In this document: piece by piece, positions 12,831 through 31,952 of the stretch
Numbering within the stretch: the stretch's first letter is position 1
How the letters are laid out: each line of letters begins with the position of its first letter
Assembly (NCBI GenBank): GCA_032207245.1
Contig: CM063503.1
Location: 109,218,002-109,282,001, forward strand
Source: Pardosa pseudoannulata
Taxonomy: Eukaryota > Arthropoda > Arachnida > Araneae > Lycosidae
Reading direction: 5' to 3'
DNA length: 64,000 bases
Notes under the pieces: model-generated
Told to the model about the DNA's origin: nothing
The model's input: only the letters and a program-made list of their open reading frames with translations
Databases searched by the model: none
Program-made: the position numbers and the translations under genes

Positions 12831-13244
12831 TAGAGGGCCAACAGAGCCATACAGAGGGACAACATTGCTGACAGGGAGAACACAAACAGTCCTTGTAATT
12901 TAGAAGCATGGACCAAGCAGAAGGCACTGAGTCTCAGACTGTTACCTACAGAGGTACCGTTTTGGAACTTATAGGAAGTAGAGCTCAAGAACCTATTTTA
13001 CCCTAGCCTTTATTAATGCCTTAAACTTTTAACCTTCCGGTAAGGAAATCAGTGGATTCGCCAAATGACGCATCACAGATGGCAGTAAAATTTAATTAGA
13101 CGTATAAGATCATTAGTACTTTCCGGAGACCGGGGCGTACTTGTTAAAGCCGCTTCTATACGGCTACAAACAACTATGACAGAAGTGCGATTCGAAAACT
13201 TGAACTCTGGTATAGAGCAGCAGCACTTTACTCATTCGGCTAAC
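12831..13244 (-). mobile_element. tRNA-derived SINE, long-bodied type (family 2)
   Basis: Read on the minus strand, a tRNA-like head (box A-like TTAGCCGAATGAG, box B-like TTTTCGAATC) is followed by the conserved core GTAGCCGTATAGAAGCGGCT, whose AGCCG/CGGCT arms pair around an 8-base loop (13148-13165). Next comes a body with GGTAAAATAGGTTC and CTTCTGCTTGGTCCATG. The head and core match the shorter SINEs at 49.8 and 58.5 kb; the body and 3' part match copies at 24.5, 41.4 and 53.3 kb. SINEs are copied by LINE machinery; the ends suggest a different LINE partner from family 1. Confidence 0.65.
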
Positions 13245-15949
13245 GTTCTGTTATTTTCAAGAGAACTATACATAGATTAAAAATATATATAACCACGTTA
13301 CTTTTACTGATTTCTTGATAACAAACAATTTAAAATAGTTATTAGTTATATTTAAATTAGTGAATAGTACAAATTTCTATTCTAAGTATTTCTCTTATTT
13401 CAGAAAACAAAGTTTGATTTCTTATATAAAGACCACTGGTTAAACCATTATATATGGAATTCATTTCTTCTATAATACATTGCTCTAGTAGATTCATATT
13501 CCGTTCAAACGATCCATTTCGCTGAAAAATTGATAGCATTATAGAGAAACAGATTAGGAGTGAGTGGCTCAGTTTGTGAAATGGTCATTAAAATACGATT
13601 GATTTGATGATTGTTAAAGTACTTTAGAAAAAGAAATAATATCTAGAATAGCACTGTTTTGACTTTCCAATTCCTTAAGAAACTTTGCTTAATTGTATGT
13701 TTGATTTCTAGCTATAGAATCTATAATACATTTTAAAAATGGAAGCCTTATATTACAAAATACGACGATCATTTATTTCTTATTCTAAAGAAAATGTATC
13801 TTACGTTTTTAAGCGAGTATTTTAATTTTTTCCTTATTATAACAGCCCTAGCTTGTTTATCGACCATTAAAAGCAAACATAACAAAAGAAATCTACGTAA
13901 AAGAAAAACTGAGTACGAAATCTTCAATGTTAAACAATCCAGACTGGTGTACTCCTAGTTGCATGAGGGGGAAAAAATTCCTCTTAATTATGTTACCTGG
14001 GGCAACAGAAATCGAGGCAGTTTCTGTTATTGCGACATTCCTAACGAAGCTCCCACCAAGCTAAATCACCGGGCTCTACAAAATAGTATCTGCTATTGTT
14101 TTCGGGAGAGAGAGAGCCTCCAGTTTCTTCAAATCATTGTGCGCTCTTTCTGGTGGAACTTTTCATTGTGATCAAGTGATTAAAACGCATGGTCCAGTGA
14201 TTAAACTTTTGTGATGTGGATTATTCAAGTTAATTAACGGGTTTTGGATTCTCTTACTTTAATCTTGCCTTGTTAGAAGAGGAAAAATGTGCCAGAAATG
14301 CTCTTTTTTTGTTCATTTTTTTAAGGATGATTTTCAGTTTGTTTCTTTAAATAATTATTCGAGGGGAAAAATTGACGTGACTCGGTAATCTTTAAAAACA
14401 CATAATTATTCATATATATTGAATAAACATAAATTTATGTATTTAATACATGTACGCAGAGATTCATTTTCTGACGGTAAAGAGATATTAGATCGTGGAT
14501 CCAGCAATTAAAGAAATAGTGACATTAAAATATTTTTTCGCTACATGTCATTACATTTAATGATCAGATATTTCTACTATATCCGAACAATTTTCCGATG
14601 GCTTATTAAAAAGGTTCTTAATCAGTTCACTACTGAAAAAGTTAAAGTAATAATATGAAACTTTAATTAACGTACTTCATATGTAGTTAAAAATCAAATT
14701 ATTTAAACCTAAGAATGCCTTATTTCTAACTTCCGAATTTAAATTTTTGGAAAGAAATGCGAGATTGCGCTGTTGAAACAGAGTTAATAAATTATTTGTG
14801 AAAACATTTTAGCCCCAAACTATCATTAAGTAGTCGTTTTGTAAAAACAGGAAAGCACTTTACTCGGAAATATATGCTAAAATCTGAATGAGAGAATTAC
14901 TAATTTTGTCAAAGGAAAAATCACTAAAAGTATCCCACGGTTTCTCAGAGAATGTTTCTCAAATATTTGCTTAGAGTGGTATGCGGAATTCTTCTTAGTT
15001 ACCTTGGAATACACGCAGAACATACTTTTATTGTTATTACTACATTCCTCACAAATATCTTAACATTCATCCGCAGAAATGAACTAAATATTTTGCAGTA
15101 GTAGTTTCTTTAAAGCTGTGTTTTCCATTCAAACTTATTATATGGCTATACAAAACAAAATGCATGGCGAAACTTACAGATATAAAGATTACAGTTAGCG
15201 TGAAATTTTGTGTATTTAAGAAACGTTTATTCATTAACTTCCTCGTGTGTTACAGTACATACTACATTCTATATAATTAAAATGTATTATTTATTCTTTT
15301 GTGTTTACGTGTGAAACGGTTATTTATCTCTGCTGCAGAAGCTTAATTTCGTATATTAATATGTTATTATATGACTTTACTATATTTTTGCTTAATTTTC
15401 CCAAATTTATAAGCATTTCTATTATTGTCTTTAGAATTGTAAGGGATACTTCAGAGAATATATATAAGAGAATATATTAAAAAGATTTTAATTTTGATGT
15501 GAGAAGATCTGGATTTTGTAGGAAATGTCATATTATCTAAAATAAGATTTTACGAGACACTTATTTTGTCAAATGTAACTAATCAAATATAGCTAGTACA
15601 CATTAACTTTTATATCAATTTGAATATTTAAAATTTTGAAATATATTATTTTTATTAGTTATGGAGAAATAAGTTGTTTATCCCTGCTATTAAATATTTA
15701 ATTCATTCATTAATATGTTTTTTTAAACAAATATTTGTTATATCTTAAATTTTCAAAAATGACTATTCATTTTCCTAATATTAGTAGTCAAATATCAAAA
15801 CATATATATGTTGAAGCACCTTTTAAAGTAGTGTCAAACTTTTAAAAGGAAACATCTAGATTTCTGTAGTAATAAAAATTTTCATAAATTAACATTTTGC
15901 TTGTCACAAGTTTTTGTATAATTTAATTAAATTTCTCGATTTATCACTA
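13245..15949. other. Unassigned A+T-rich stretch
   Basis: No feature can be named. A patch at about 13945-14180 has clearly higher G+C and a 70-codon open frame without recognisable content; it may be part of an old insertion or a regulatory block. The rest is low-complexity A+T. Confidence 0.5.
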
Positions 15950-16677
15950 GTAAAAATTAAAAATTTAGTATTTGCTTTATTTTTCTTGTAAATATATCTG
16001 TAAAATAAATACAAATACTTCGAAATCTGTACAAATCAATGGGAAAACAGAAGAATGTGAGGATTTGGATTAAATAAACTGACACCCAAAGAAAATGTGA
16101 CTCTGCTGTTTCTATAAAACTTCATTTTAACACTGTTGGACATTTATATAATATTTCTTCCTTCAATATGTGCTTTCAGTACAAAATAGGTTTTGACTGA
16201 AACAAATATTCATGATTCTAGTAAATATCATACTACTAAAATACATATATAAGGTCCTGAAGATATACTAGTAAAGAATATCTGTACTAATATTTTACTC
16301 TTTTCTAAACACATTTGCAGTATAAATAAATAACAATCCGTTGAAATATGCAGATCTCAATCGTAAATAAAAGACAAATATTGAAGTTGAAGAAACTGTA
16401 CCTCTAAATACGACACTAAAGTTAAAATAAAACCTAATTTAAGCACTATATTGCGATTTTATGTACTGTGTCTTACATCTTGTGATATCAGTATAATCAT
16501 TGACTGACTGTAGCAAATATTCTATATACTTTTATATCTCTGACAATTGGAACGCAAGAATATATTAGTATCTCAAATATATACAAGAATATATCTCTAA
16601 TAATACTTTATTCTCTCCTAAAAATATCTATTTTATAAATACAAATCCTTCGAAATATGCGAAGCGTAATTAAAGTG

Positions 16678-16775
<98 letters not shown>

Positions 16776-17140
16776 CTTTCAGTACAAACTGTGTCTAACC
16801 GAAGTAGTTATTCGTAATGTTAGTCATCTCTAACAATTATAAAATTAGAGATATACTAGAATATTGAAGACAAAATGGTGTAGTATATATAAAACTTCTG
16901 TGCTTTATTTCTAAAGACAACAGTAAATGAGATACAAATCCTACAAAACGTACCGTTAAATCCCAAAGTAAAAGTATTTAAATGCAACAAACTAATAGAA
17001 GAAAATTTGACATTACCACATTTAAAACACTGTATTGAGCATTTATATAAATATTCTTGCATTCATTTTTGTTTTCCTTATAATTTGTGGTTTAACTGAA
17101 GCAGACATTTGATATGCTAGCATAGGACTAACAATCACAA
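15950..17140. repeat. Diverged tandem array, about four units of 290-320 bp
   Basis: A landmark of the form TACAAATCCTTCGAAAT recurs near 16018, 16339, 16648 and 16941. A second landmark, ATCTCTGACAATT (with variants), recurs near 16534, 16825 and 17116. TGCTTTCAGTACAAA occurs at 16171 and again at 16774. Order and spacing agree, so this is a short satellite-like array and not scattered copies. The third unit contains the (TA)n tract at 16683-16772. No unit has coding potential. Confidence 0.65.
16683..16772. repeat. (TA)n microsatellite inside tandem array
   Basis: About 45 TA units directly before the TGCTTTCAGTACAAA landmark. The first unit has only a short ATATAATAT stretch at the matching place, so the run appears to have grown inside one unit. 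Confidence 0.9.
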
Positions 17141-23300
<6,160 letters not shown>

Positions 23301-23472
23301 GGCGATAGTTAAATGGGTAAGAAACTGATCTTCGGTACCGAAATTGGTGGGTTCGAATTTTAATACTACCATAAATGCTCTTAACCGTACGGAATCGACT
23401 TTATGTAGTTAGTCACATTCCCAATAACCATCGTGTTGGAAAAATTAGGTGGTGGAGATCCAAACCGAACTA
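23301..23472 (+). mobile_element. tRNA-derived SINE (family 1), diverged
   Basis: Box A-like GATAGTTAAATGGG, then CTTCGGTACCG, box B GGTTCGAATTTT, core CCGTACGGAATCGACTTTA and tail CCAAACCGAAC in the same order as the copies at 49.8 and 58.5 kb. The core hairpin arms (AACCG/CGACT) no longer pair well, so this is an old copy. Confidence 0.65.
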
Positions 23473-24454
23473 ATGCTTCTTCCAATATCGTTCAAAGCTG
23501 AATTCCTTCTTAACGAATGCTTCTTAATGATTGTTTGAGAAAGTTTACGGCTACAATAAAATAATCGCGGAATCTGAATTTGAAAGTTTCGCATATCCCT
23601 TTATCTTTTAGGTTGTTACACCAGATATTGCAATGTTTTTAATCTACAATGAAATGATGTTTTATGGCAATGTTCAAGTAAGAAGGACAAGAGATTTAGG
23701 TTACACTACAGCAGAAGCAACAAATAATTAGCTTCAAGTTAGACATTCGGCATCCTATGATAATTCGTGATGGCAGAACTATTATTTAAAAGAAGTATAA
23801 AAGATGTGAAATATATAAGATACAATACTTATATTCAGTAATTTATTTACCTTTCTAATTTTTCCTTGAAACACTTGAATTTATTATATTTCTATGATGT
23901 AGTAACAGCAAATATTGAAAGTTTTTCTATGTGTAACATGCAACCTGAAATTTCTCCATATAACTAAAAAAATTATATTCACGTTGCGTATGTGGAAATA
24001 CAGTATTTGATAATTAATTGCGGAGAATATAAGGGAATAGAAAGTTCTATATTGTATTAAAGTGATTAAAAACGTTTCTCATTTACAATACTAACAAAAT
24101 AAATCCATATTTCAAAACTACAATACGAACCTGTTATAAATTGATTATATAAACTAGATAATAATAACCTCATATAAAAGTTTAAAACTCTTTATGATCC
24201 CGAGGAAATTATCGTTTTAAAAAAATGACCTACTTAAAATACTGTTGATAAACTAGGTGTGAATATGTTTACAAAATTTATATAATATTCATATTTAGTA
24301 TATCAAATTGTATATTTTATTGCTCTTATTGCAGGAAAAATTGAATTTATAACTATTAATATATCCAATGAGGGGATACTTGCTCTTATAGTAATTATCA
24401 ATACCTAGCCACAGATATTTGTTGGCCATTTTATTATGAAAGCAGCATGTAGTC
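23473..24454. other. Unassigned stretch between two SINEs
   Basis: Nothing recognisable on either strand. Confidence 0.5.
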
Positions 24455-24722
24455 GGCAAACATTACTCACTAGGACATCACAAACAAATAAAGAGGGTTT
24501 GCACAAACAAACAAAGAATTAAAAAAACATGGACTAAGCAGAAAACCCCGAAGCTTGACCTACTACCCCCAGAGGTATTGTTTGAAAACTTCGAGAACAT
24601 TTTCAACATCAGCCCATTTTACAAACACCAGCTACCTTTAATTAACACGGTGGATCTGTGGCAAACTCACAACATTCCGGTTATAAAATAGCTGCATTTG
24701 CCCGCTGAGCTACCTCGAGTCC
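24455..24722 (-). mobile_element. tRNA-derived SINE (family 2)
   Basis: On the minus strand it starts with a tRNA-like head carrying box A GTAGCTCAGCGGGC. A degenerate box B is followed by ATCCACCGTGTTAATTAAAGG, the AATGGGCT-type body, CCTCTGGGGGTAGTAGGTC, TTTTCTGCTTAGTCCATG and a TTTATTTGTTTGTG-rich 3' part ending GATGTCCTAG. Body and 3' part match the copies at 12.8, 41.4 and 53.3 kb. Confidence 0.6.
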
Positions 24723-27650
24723 TTGATTTTATAATCAGATGAGTCGAAAAATATTACTGTTTGCACTATTAAGGCATTACCCCACTCATGCACACATGTC
24801 ACTCTCGCATATAGATTTTTTTTCATCGAATTTGCAATTTTTCTGTCGTAATTTTATTATTTGTAATGATTACTCACATTTATATATTACCATATTTAAC
24901 AGATAAACCGTAATAATAATAATTTACTATTTGTATACTATTTGTACTTATTCATTTCAGTCAAACATTTACTCTGCCTATCTAGCCAAGATACCACTAC
25001 GTTTATTTACAGATTTACGTTTTCATATAGGTTAACAAGTGAATACTGATTATTGATGCATATGTGAGTCTAAACGGCACGCCTACGCACTTTATTTGCA
25101 GTCAACATTCATTGTTTTCGAATCCCTTTACGTAACTGCTTGTGCAGATGTTATTAGAACAGTAAATGCTGTTCTCACGTGGTCTCTAAAACCGATAGAA
25201 AATCATTTATAAGCCTCACGACATTGCGTTTTCTTTCGTAATTTTAGATTTGGGCACCGTCTGTGAGCTCTGTAAACATTTGATGGTTGAATATACTGTT
25301 TTTCTGAAAAGACCACCAGCTTGTACTAGAGGATAATTATTTTTTTTTCTATTAAGTGGGGATTTCCGTGGCTTTGGGAAGTGTCCCATCAACGCCTCGC
25401 TTGAGCATTTTGTCACGCGATGGCTCCAGCAAGTGTGTACTTGCATAAAGAAACAAATTCAGATAAAATGAAACTATTTCATTCATAATTAATACACCAT
25501 TTGCATTTCGGCTTTATTTTTCATCGGCATACATTCTGAAGCAGACAGTAATCTCTGTTTAGGAGTTAATTATATCATGAATTAAATTTTAAACTTAGCA
25601 TGTCCAACGATTAACATTTTTGTACACTTGACAGAGAATTATAACGTGTGTCTGCCTCTCACGCTTTTCGTCAGTATTTATCATTTTCTCTCATAAACGA
25701 TTTTTGTGGCTCCCCTTTTTTTTTGTTTTTGAAGATAAAAATATATTTTGTTTGTAGCCGTTTTAATTTCAAAATATTAGCATTTTTTTATTTATTTCAC
25801 TAGATATATGCATTCTATTTTTGAAATCAAGTAAATATGATTGCCTATTTAGAAATATTTAAATTACAGAAACATTTTAAACGTGTTTTGACTTCTTTTT
25901 TACCAATTAGTACAAAAGCTGATTTCTTACAGCTAACAATATATAACAACTATATCATTTCCATATGTGTTCTTATGCAGCATTCCACGAGGTAATTTAT
26001 TTTAATGGATTATTTCATATATTTCTCTAAACTTGGCATTTATTTAAAACATTATTTCATATCCATTATTCCTTTAATCGTTATTAGTCATCTATTACCA
26101 TTAATCCTACCAACTAGATAAGTTTAAGTAATATTTCAGTAAGCAATTTATTTTAATAGACTCTATTATATGTTACTCCAAAAATTTACAATCATCTGAA
26201 AGAATATTAGATACCTTTTATTTTCTTAATGGTTATTAGACGTCTTTTATTAGAAATATTGCCGACTACATTAGTTTTTGTAATTCTATGAATTTTTTTT
26301 CTAAGCAACTATTTTACTTATTTCCGTAAACTAAAAACTTACATAAATAAATATTAGTAATATGTTATTTGTTTAATAGTTACACGATAACTATTACCAT
26401 TTTTAAATATGCAATGCAAGTTAACGACAGATAAAAACAGTTTTCTTTTAGCTTGTTTCGATTTAAATTTCATATGCTCTAGATTCTATACACTGTGCAT
26501 ATATACGTGATAATTTAAAAATAAAAGTTGATTTTTCTTTTAACATTAATGTTCCAATATTTAATGCACATGTATTTCTATCACAGTCATACTTTACGAT
26601 GTATGTGTAGCAGAATTTGAATTATTTATTCTTCCTAATAATTTTAAATATTTTGATTTTTTTACACTCTTGGGATAAAAGAAATAACTACATAAATCTT
26701 AAGTAAGGAAATCTGACTGACTTACAAACGGCCGTTATAACTCGAAACAAAACTAAAATAAAAATTAAGTAGTATAAACAAGCATGATTCAGTACATTAA
26801 TTTTCATGACACGTATAGCCAAAAGTATTCCATGACAGTGATCAAGCGAAGTGATTTATCCCCTAATTACTTGATTTAGATAATTCAGATCAAATGACTT
26901 GTCGCAGTAGATACGCAGAATTGCATGTATTTTTACACAAAATATACGCTTGAGTAGTAAATGCTAAAAATTAAATCTATGTCGTCTGTTCAATAAATAA
27001 GACTAATTTTCTACAAAAACAAATCTCCTATATTTACGTGGTATTTTTAGAAGTAACTACGGTGAGAGGCAATACATTTCTTTCAATGTTCTTAAGGATA
27101 TGGGGGGAAATCCATTTTTTTATTTTTTTAGATTTGCTTTAAAGTCGCCCTATTAGCTTTTATGAATGCTTAATTTTCAAAACGGTTGTTTTTAGGGATT
27201 CCTTTTAACAGAGGAAAAAGCCAGAAATAGCACAGGGTGAGATCAAGACTGACTATATGGAGGGCGTGGTGTGCTATTTTCATTAATCTTCAGTGAAATA
27301 TCTAGAAACATCAGCGAAACAAGAAGAATGTGGTCTTGCAATGTTGTATTGCTGGTAGAAGGGTACATGAAGCAAGCCTACACATAGTTACGTAACTCTT
27401 TGGCATTTCAGCCAGTATGCTATACATCGACTGCTGGTGTTAATACAGACATCAGCATTACTTTTATTACACATAAACTATTACTGTCCTGAGCTTAACG
27501 ATAAAATTAGACTTATTACTTAAGAACAACCTATGGACATAATAGCAGTGGCCACACATGATGGTTACCCAAGATGGTGCCTTACCCAAGGCACACGTTC
27601 ACTGTCATCTCAGTCACATGATCAAGATTAAGTGTAAAAGCAACAATTTA
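24723..27650. other. Unassigned A+T-rich stretch
   Basis: No feature is named. About 25080-25450 has higher G+C and a 76-codon minus-strand open frame with no recognisable domain. About 27540-27630 is also G+C-richer, with no clear identity. Confidence 0.5.
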
Positions 27651-28205
27651 TTTTTCATTTTTCAAATTTGGCTAATATTAATATGTGAAACAGGAAACCT
27701 GAACTTGTTCTTTTTTTAGCCAATGAAAAATAGGAAATTATAACTTACCATGTATATTTGATTTGTAATGCAATCTTTAATGTACTACTACAGTCTTGCA
27801 TTAGATACACTACAAATTAGGGGGGAAGTATGAATGGAATACAACAGCCATTTGTTAGCGGTTCTGTAAACTAAAAAAATGGGAGGGGGAGAAATCAGTG
27901 GACTGGTGTAGAATAAGCTGCCCGGAAGACGTACTGGCAGTACGTCACTTTATCGAAAAACCCTATCTGTGAAGCACTTAAGCAGTTATCCTCCTTAATT
28001 ATTCTTTGTATAGAAAATTGTTGTAGCATTCATATAAAGCTAAATATTGTCAAGCTGATGATTTCTATTCGAATTAATCTTGTATTAGCGTTAATACAGT
28101 TTATAATATTTATTGTTTCATGATTTGATTTTCAAATTTATAAAAGGAGACAAATCAATATATTTTTTATATAAGCCAAATAATGCTTTTTAACTATCGT
28201 TTTCA
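27651..28205 (+). repeat. Dispersed direct repeat, copy A
   Basis: About 555 bp that align end to end with 29171-29725 apart from small gaps. Shared landmarks are TTTCAAATTTGGCTAATATT at the start, ACTACTACAGTCTT, CAGCCATTTGTTAGCGGTTC, CAGTGGACTGGTGTAGAATA, TTATCGAAAAACCCTATCTG and an AAGCCAAATAA-type end. Similarity stops sharply upstream of both copies. A palindrome, GACGTACT-GGC-AGTACGTC, is intact here (27928-27946) and broken in copy B. No transposase or tRNA-like head is visible, so the class is unknown. Confidence 0.8.
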
Positions 28206-29170
28206 CAGACACGCGTGAATTCCACCTCCTTTTCTAAAAAAAACTTTGCCTTTTTAGGTTACAGTATAGCATTCTCTTCATTTGGGCATCAGTGTTATTT
28301 CGGGGCTGAATGCAAAGATGGACAGCATTTGTACATAATTTACAAACAAAGAAAACATTTAAAATTATTCCCCTGTACAAAACTCTTCAATAGAATGAGT
28401 AAATTATATGTAAATTTCATTTTTAGTTGATAATACATTGCTTAACTAACAGGAAGGGAATAATATAATTACGTATTTTTCTTAGTTCCAGTTTACTATA
28501 TTCCATACATATATTTTATTTACATAGTAATATCAAACAGCTCGTGAACTTCACTAATTATACCATTGGTATTTAAGTCATAGTAAAAATAGTAAAAATA
28601 AATGTCGATTTGTTAACACTGTATGTAATATATTTTGTGAAAAGGAATAAAATGAGTTTTTGACTCGCTGTGGTAGGATTAATAGGGAAATAACCAGTTG
28701 TATACCAATTATATCGATCACAATCAATTCTTCTCACTATGAGCCCCTAAAACAGTTTTTTAAGGAATTATCACAAGTTAGCATGTACGTAGTGAAAAAG
28801 CAGCATGTAATAGCTAAAATTATTCAACCCATTTAATGCTTTATCACAAATCAATCTGGAATAAAATAAATCAGTTTGAAAAATTTTCGTTGTAGCGCAA
28901 GAAATGTACACATTAATGACTAGCAAAAGAATAATAAACTAAAGTGTACATGTTAAAGTGTGATGAGGCCTTCATTCTGCCAAATTGGGCTCGAATTTAA
29001 ACACATTTTTGATAGAGAATTTGTGTTTAAGTCTTTTACATATATTTCATTTTTATTTTCAACCTAATGATAAAGGCATTTTTAATTAAGGTGGCTTTCT
29101 TTCTCCAAAAATTACCGATTGGAAAATATTTTTGAACAAAAATAAATCTTAGAAAACAGTAAGAAGATTT
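28206..29170. other. Spacer between the two direct repeats
   Basis: About 965 bp without coding potential. A 71-codon plus-strand open frame begins near 28215 but has no recognisable features. Confidence 0.5.
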
Positions 29171-29725
29171 TTTATTTTGTTTTTCAATTTTCAAATTTGG
29201 CTAATATTAAAATGTGAAACACGAAAACTGGAATTGTTCTTTTTTTGAGCAAATGAAAACCAGGAAATTTTAACTTACTATGTATGTTTAATTTGTAATG
29301 TTATCTTTAATGTACTACTACAGTCTTTCATTAGATACACTACAAATTAGGGGGAGATGAATGGAATACAACAGCCATTTGTTAGCGGTTCTGTAAACTA
29401 TAAAAGAAAAAAAATGGGAGGGGGAAAATCAGTGGACTGGTGTAGAATAGGCTGCCCGGGAGACGTACGGGCAGTTTGTCCCTTTATCGAAAAACCCTAT
29501 CTGTGAAGCTCTTAAGCAGTAAATTCCTCCTTAATTATTCTTTGTGTAGTAAATTGTTGTATCACTCATATAAAACTAAATATTGTCACGTTGATATCTA
29601 TTCGAATTAATCTTGTATTAGATTTAATTAATATGGATTGTTTCACGATTTGATTTTTAAATGTATAAAAGGGGATATCTCAATACATTTTTACACAAGC
29701 CAAATAAATGATTTTTAAACGTAAT
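29171..29725 (+). repeat. Dispersed direct repeat, copy B
   Basis: Second copy of the 27651-28205 repeat in the same orientation, starting 1520 bp further on. It differs by an inserted A-rich stretch after GTAAACTATAAAAG, small indels and scattered substitutions, so the duplication is not recent. Confidence 0.8.
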
Positions 29726-29950
29726 TAATATTATTGTATTTAGCATATTCTTTATTTCTGCATAGTACTAACAATTGGAATGCATAATTTTAGAAAAGAG
29801 TGTGATAAATGTTTTGCAATCAAATACTAAATCTTAATAAATCTAAAAATATTTAAAAATTATTTTTCTTTGCCAGTGTAATATAATAAGTATTATGACT
29901 AAAAGACATATTTGAAATAATAATAATTAGTGTTAGCAAATATATCTTAA

Positions 29951-30497
29951 CCCTTTAAAGGTCACCAAAATAAATTCAGGGGAATTTAATGTAATTTGTT
30001 TATAAATGTTATCTATAAGCCTTGTATATGTAAAATATATAAAAAAAATTTATATTCCTTAGAAGGGTTTGCCTTAGAGGATACCAAATTAGGGTTTGAG
30101 AAGAGGTTTAACTTACTAAGCCCTACCTTTGTACAGATTGAACATTATGCCTTTTTAAAAGTTTAACTATACTGGAAGAACAATAAATGATAATCCTTAA
30201 ACTGGTATAATAAATAAATAGCTTAACAACTAAAAAGTGTTGTTTATGTAGATACTTTTATTTAAGGTCATAAGTAAGATAAACTGAATCTGACTTCTCA
30301 AGTACAGAAAGTTTAAATACATATATTTCAATAGAAAAAAAATCAATAAGTCAAACGTAGAACTATCATCTGTTGTATATTTAAAATATCAAAAATATAA
30401 TATGTATAAAATGTATAATATGTATATATAAAATGTATAAAATATGTAAAATATATAAAATATATAATGTATTTTTAATATATAAAATATGTATATA

Positions 30498-30528
<31 letters not shown>

Positions 30529-30532
30529 ACAT

Positions 30533-30611
<79 letters not shown>

Positions 30612-30818
30612 CGAAAACTCACCCATGTCTCCAAAAAGTTTTTTTTTAATTGCAAAAGGTCTTGATTCTACATCATTGGTTTCCATATATCACAGATGTA
30701 TGAGATTGGAGCCTTAAATAATTACAAAAAGATAAAATAAAGTAATCCAAAAAGTAAAGTTTAAAAAAAAAGATGTTTAATAGGGGGTTTTGCTACGAAA
30801 CCACTGTCCATTAAGGGG
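29951..30818. mobile_element. Possible TTAA element (piggyBac-like, non-autonomous)
   Basis: Flanked by TTAA at 29947-29950 and 30819-30822. The tips CCCTTTAAAGGTC and, inverted, CCCCTTAATGGAC agree at about 10 of 13 positions. A palindrome, GGTTTTG-CTA-CGAAACC (30786-30802), lies just inside the right tip. No transposase fragment was found, and a (TA)n/(CA)n tract occupies part of the interior. TTAA is common in A+T-rich DNA, so the flanks alone prove little. Confidence 0.4.
30394..30609. repeat. Compound A+T microsatellite (ATATGTATAAA)n-(CA)n-(TA)n
   Basis: Imperfect TATAAAATGTATAAAATATGTA units, then CATATATACATA units, (AC)8 and about 30 TA units. Several Tyr/Ile frames arise from it. 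Confidence 0.9.
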
Positions 30819-30822
30819 TTAA

Positions 30823-31952
30823 AATAAGTTTTTATATTTAAATATATGTATCCTGGATATGTAGATAAGTGTATAGCTATAACAGAAATATATTTTGATT
30901 CACGTGAAATATTTTTATAAGCGTCAACCTCAAACTAGACTCTTTTGCTAAATATTGTATGCTCCTCTGACTGCAATGCATCATGAAAGCAATTCCCGCT
31001 GTTGATTGAGCATAAAATTCAATAAAATTGTTATTAATTTTCTTATCCGTTCTGCTCTGTGGAGTCGTTACAAGCGATGGAATTTATTGTAACTCAGCTG
31101 TGTTTCAACAAGTTCTGCGGAAAAAAATGCATAATTTCCTACATATTTTTCATGCTTAGTTTACAATTTTTAAAAGATATTTAACAAAGTGAAATGAGCA
31201 GTGAGTTTTACCTCACATGCAGGAATTTATTTATTAGATATTGCGAACAAAAATTTAAGGCTTATATCCCCATTACCCTATTTTTTTCATTTTCTTTTCA
31301 GGTTTTTTATACATTCACGTACATAATTACACAGTTTGTTTAACACAGCAAAGTTAATTTCAGGAATTAATATACGCCTGAAAAATTGAAAAATGGTAGT
31401 AATAGTTTTTAAAAAAACCTTTTTGCTTATTTTATTTTCATGAATTAAAACGGCAGAAAACATAAAAAATGTGCTATGGGCGGTGGGATGAAAGGAATAG
31501 AGAAAATTTTATTCTAATGAAAAATATATCAGTAAAAAAAAAAGTGAAATGGGAAAATTGCTGTGCATCAGCTGTGAGTTCCCTGTTTTTATAATTATTA
31601 CTGTAACTATTGTTCATGGAAGAATGATAAATGTCTTTCACTTGTTTACTAAGCAATTTTTAATTTTCTACTTATAGCAGTTTTTTAATATAACTATATA
31701 AAACACCATTACAAAAGAAACATTTTTGTCACGTTTTATTTTTAGGACAAATAAAATTTTTTTATAAAATTCACTTATACATTTCATGATCTGTAAGAAT
31801 TAAAATTTTATTTAATTTTATTTAAAGGAGACTTAGTACCTTTCCAGACATAAAATTTGCAATAAGACATTTATTTTTCAATACACCATAAATTAAAAAG
31901 TTTTGCTCTGTAGCATCAGGCTCCTGGAAAACTTTTAATATGTATTTGTTTG
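30823..31952. other. Unassigned A+T-rich stretch
   Basis: No named feature; about 30930-31110 is somewhat richer in G+C but shows no open frame. Confidence 0.5.

Noticed and set aside
13029..13045. TTAACCTTCCGGTAAGG resembling a piggyBac tip
   Set aside because: It lies within the body of the family 2 SINE and no matching inverted tip follows.
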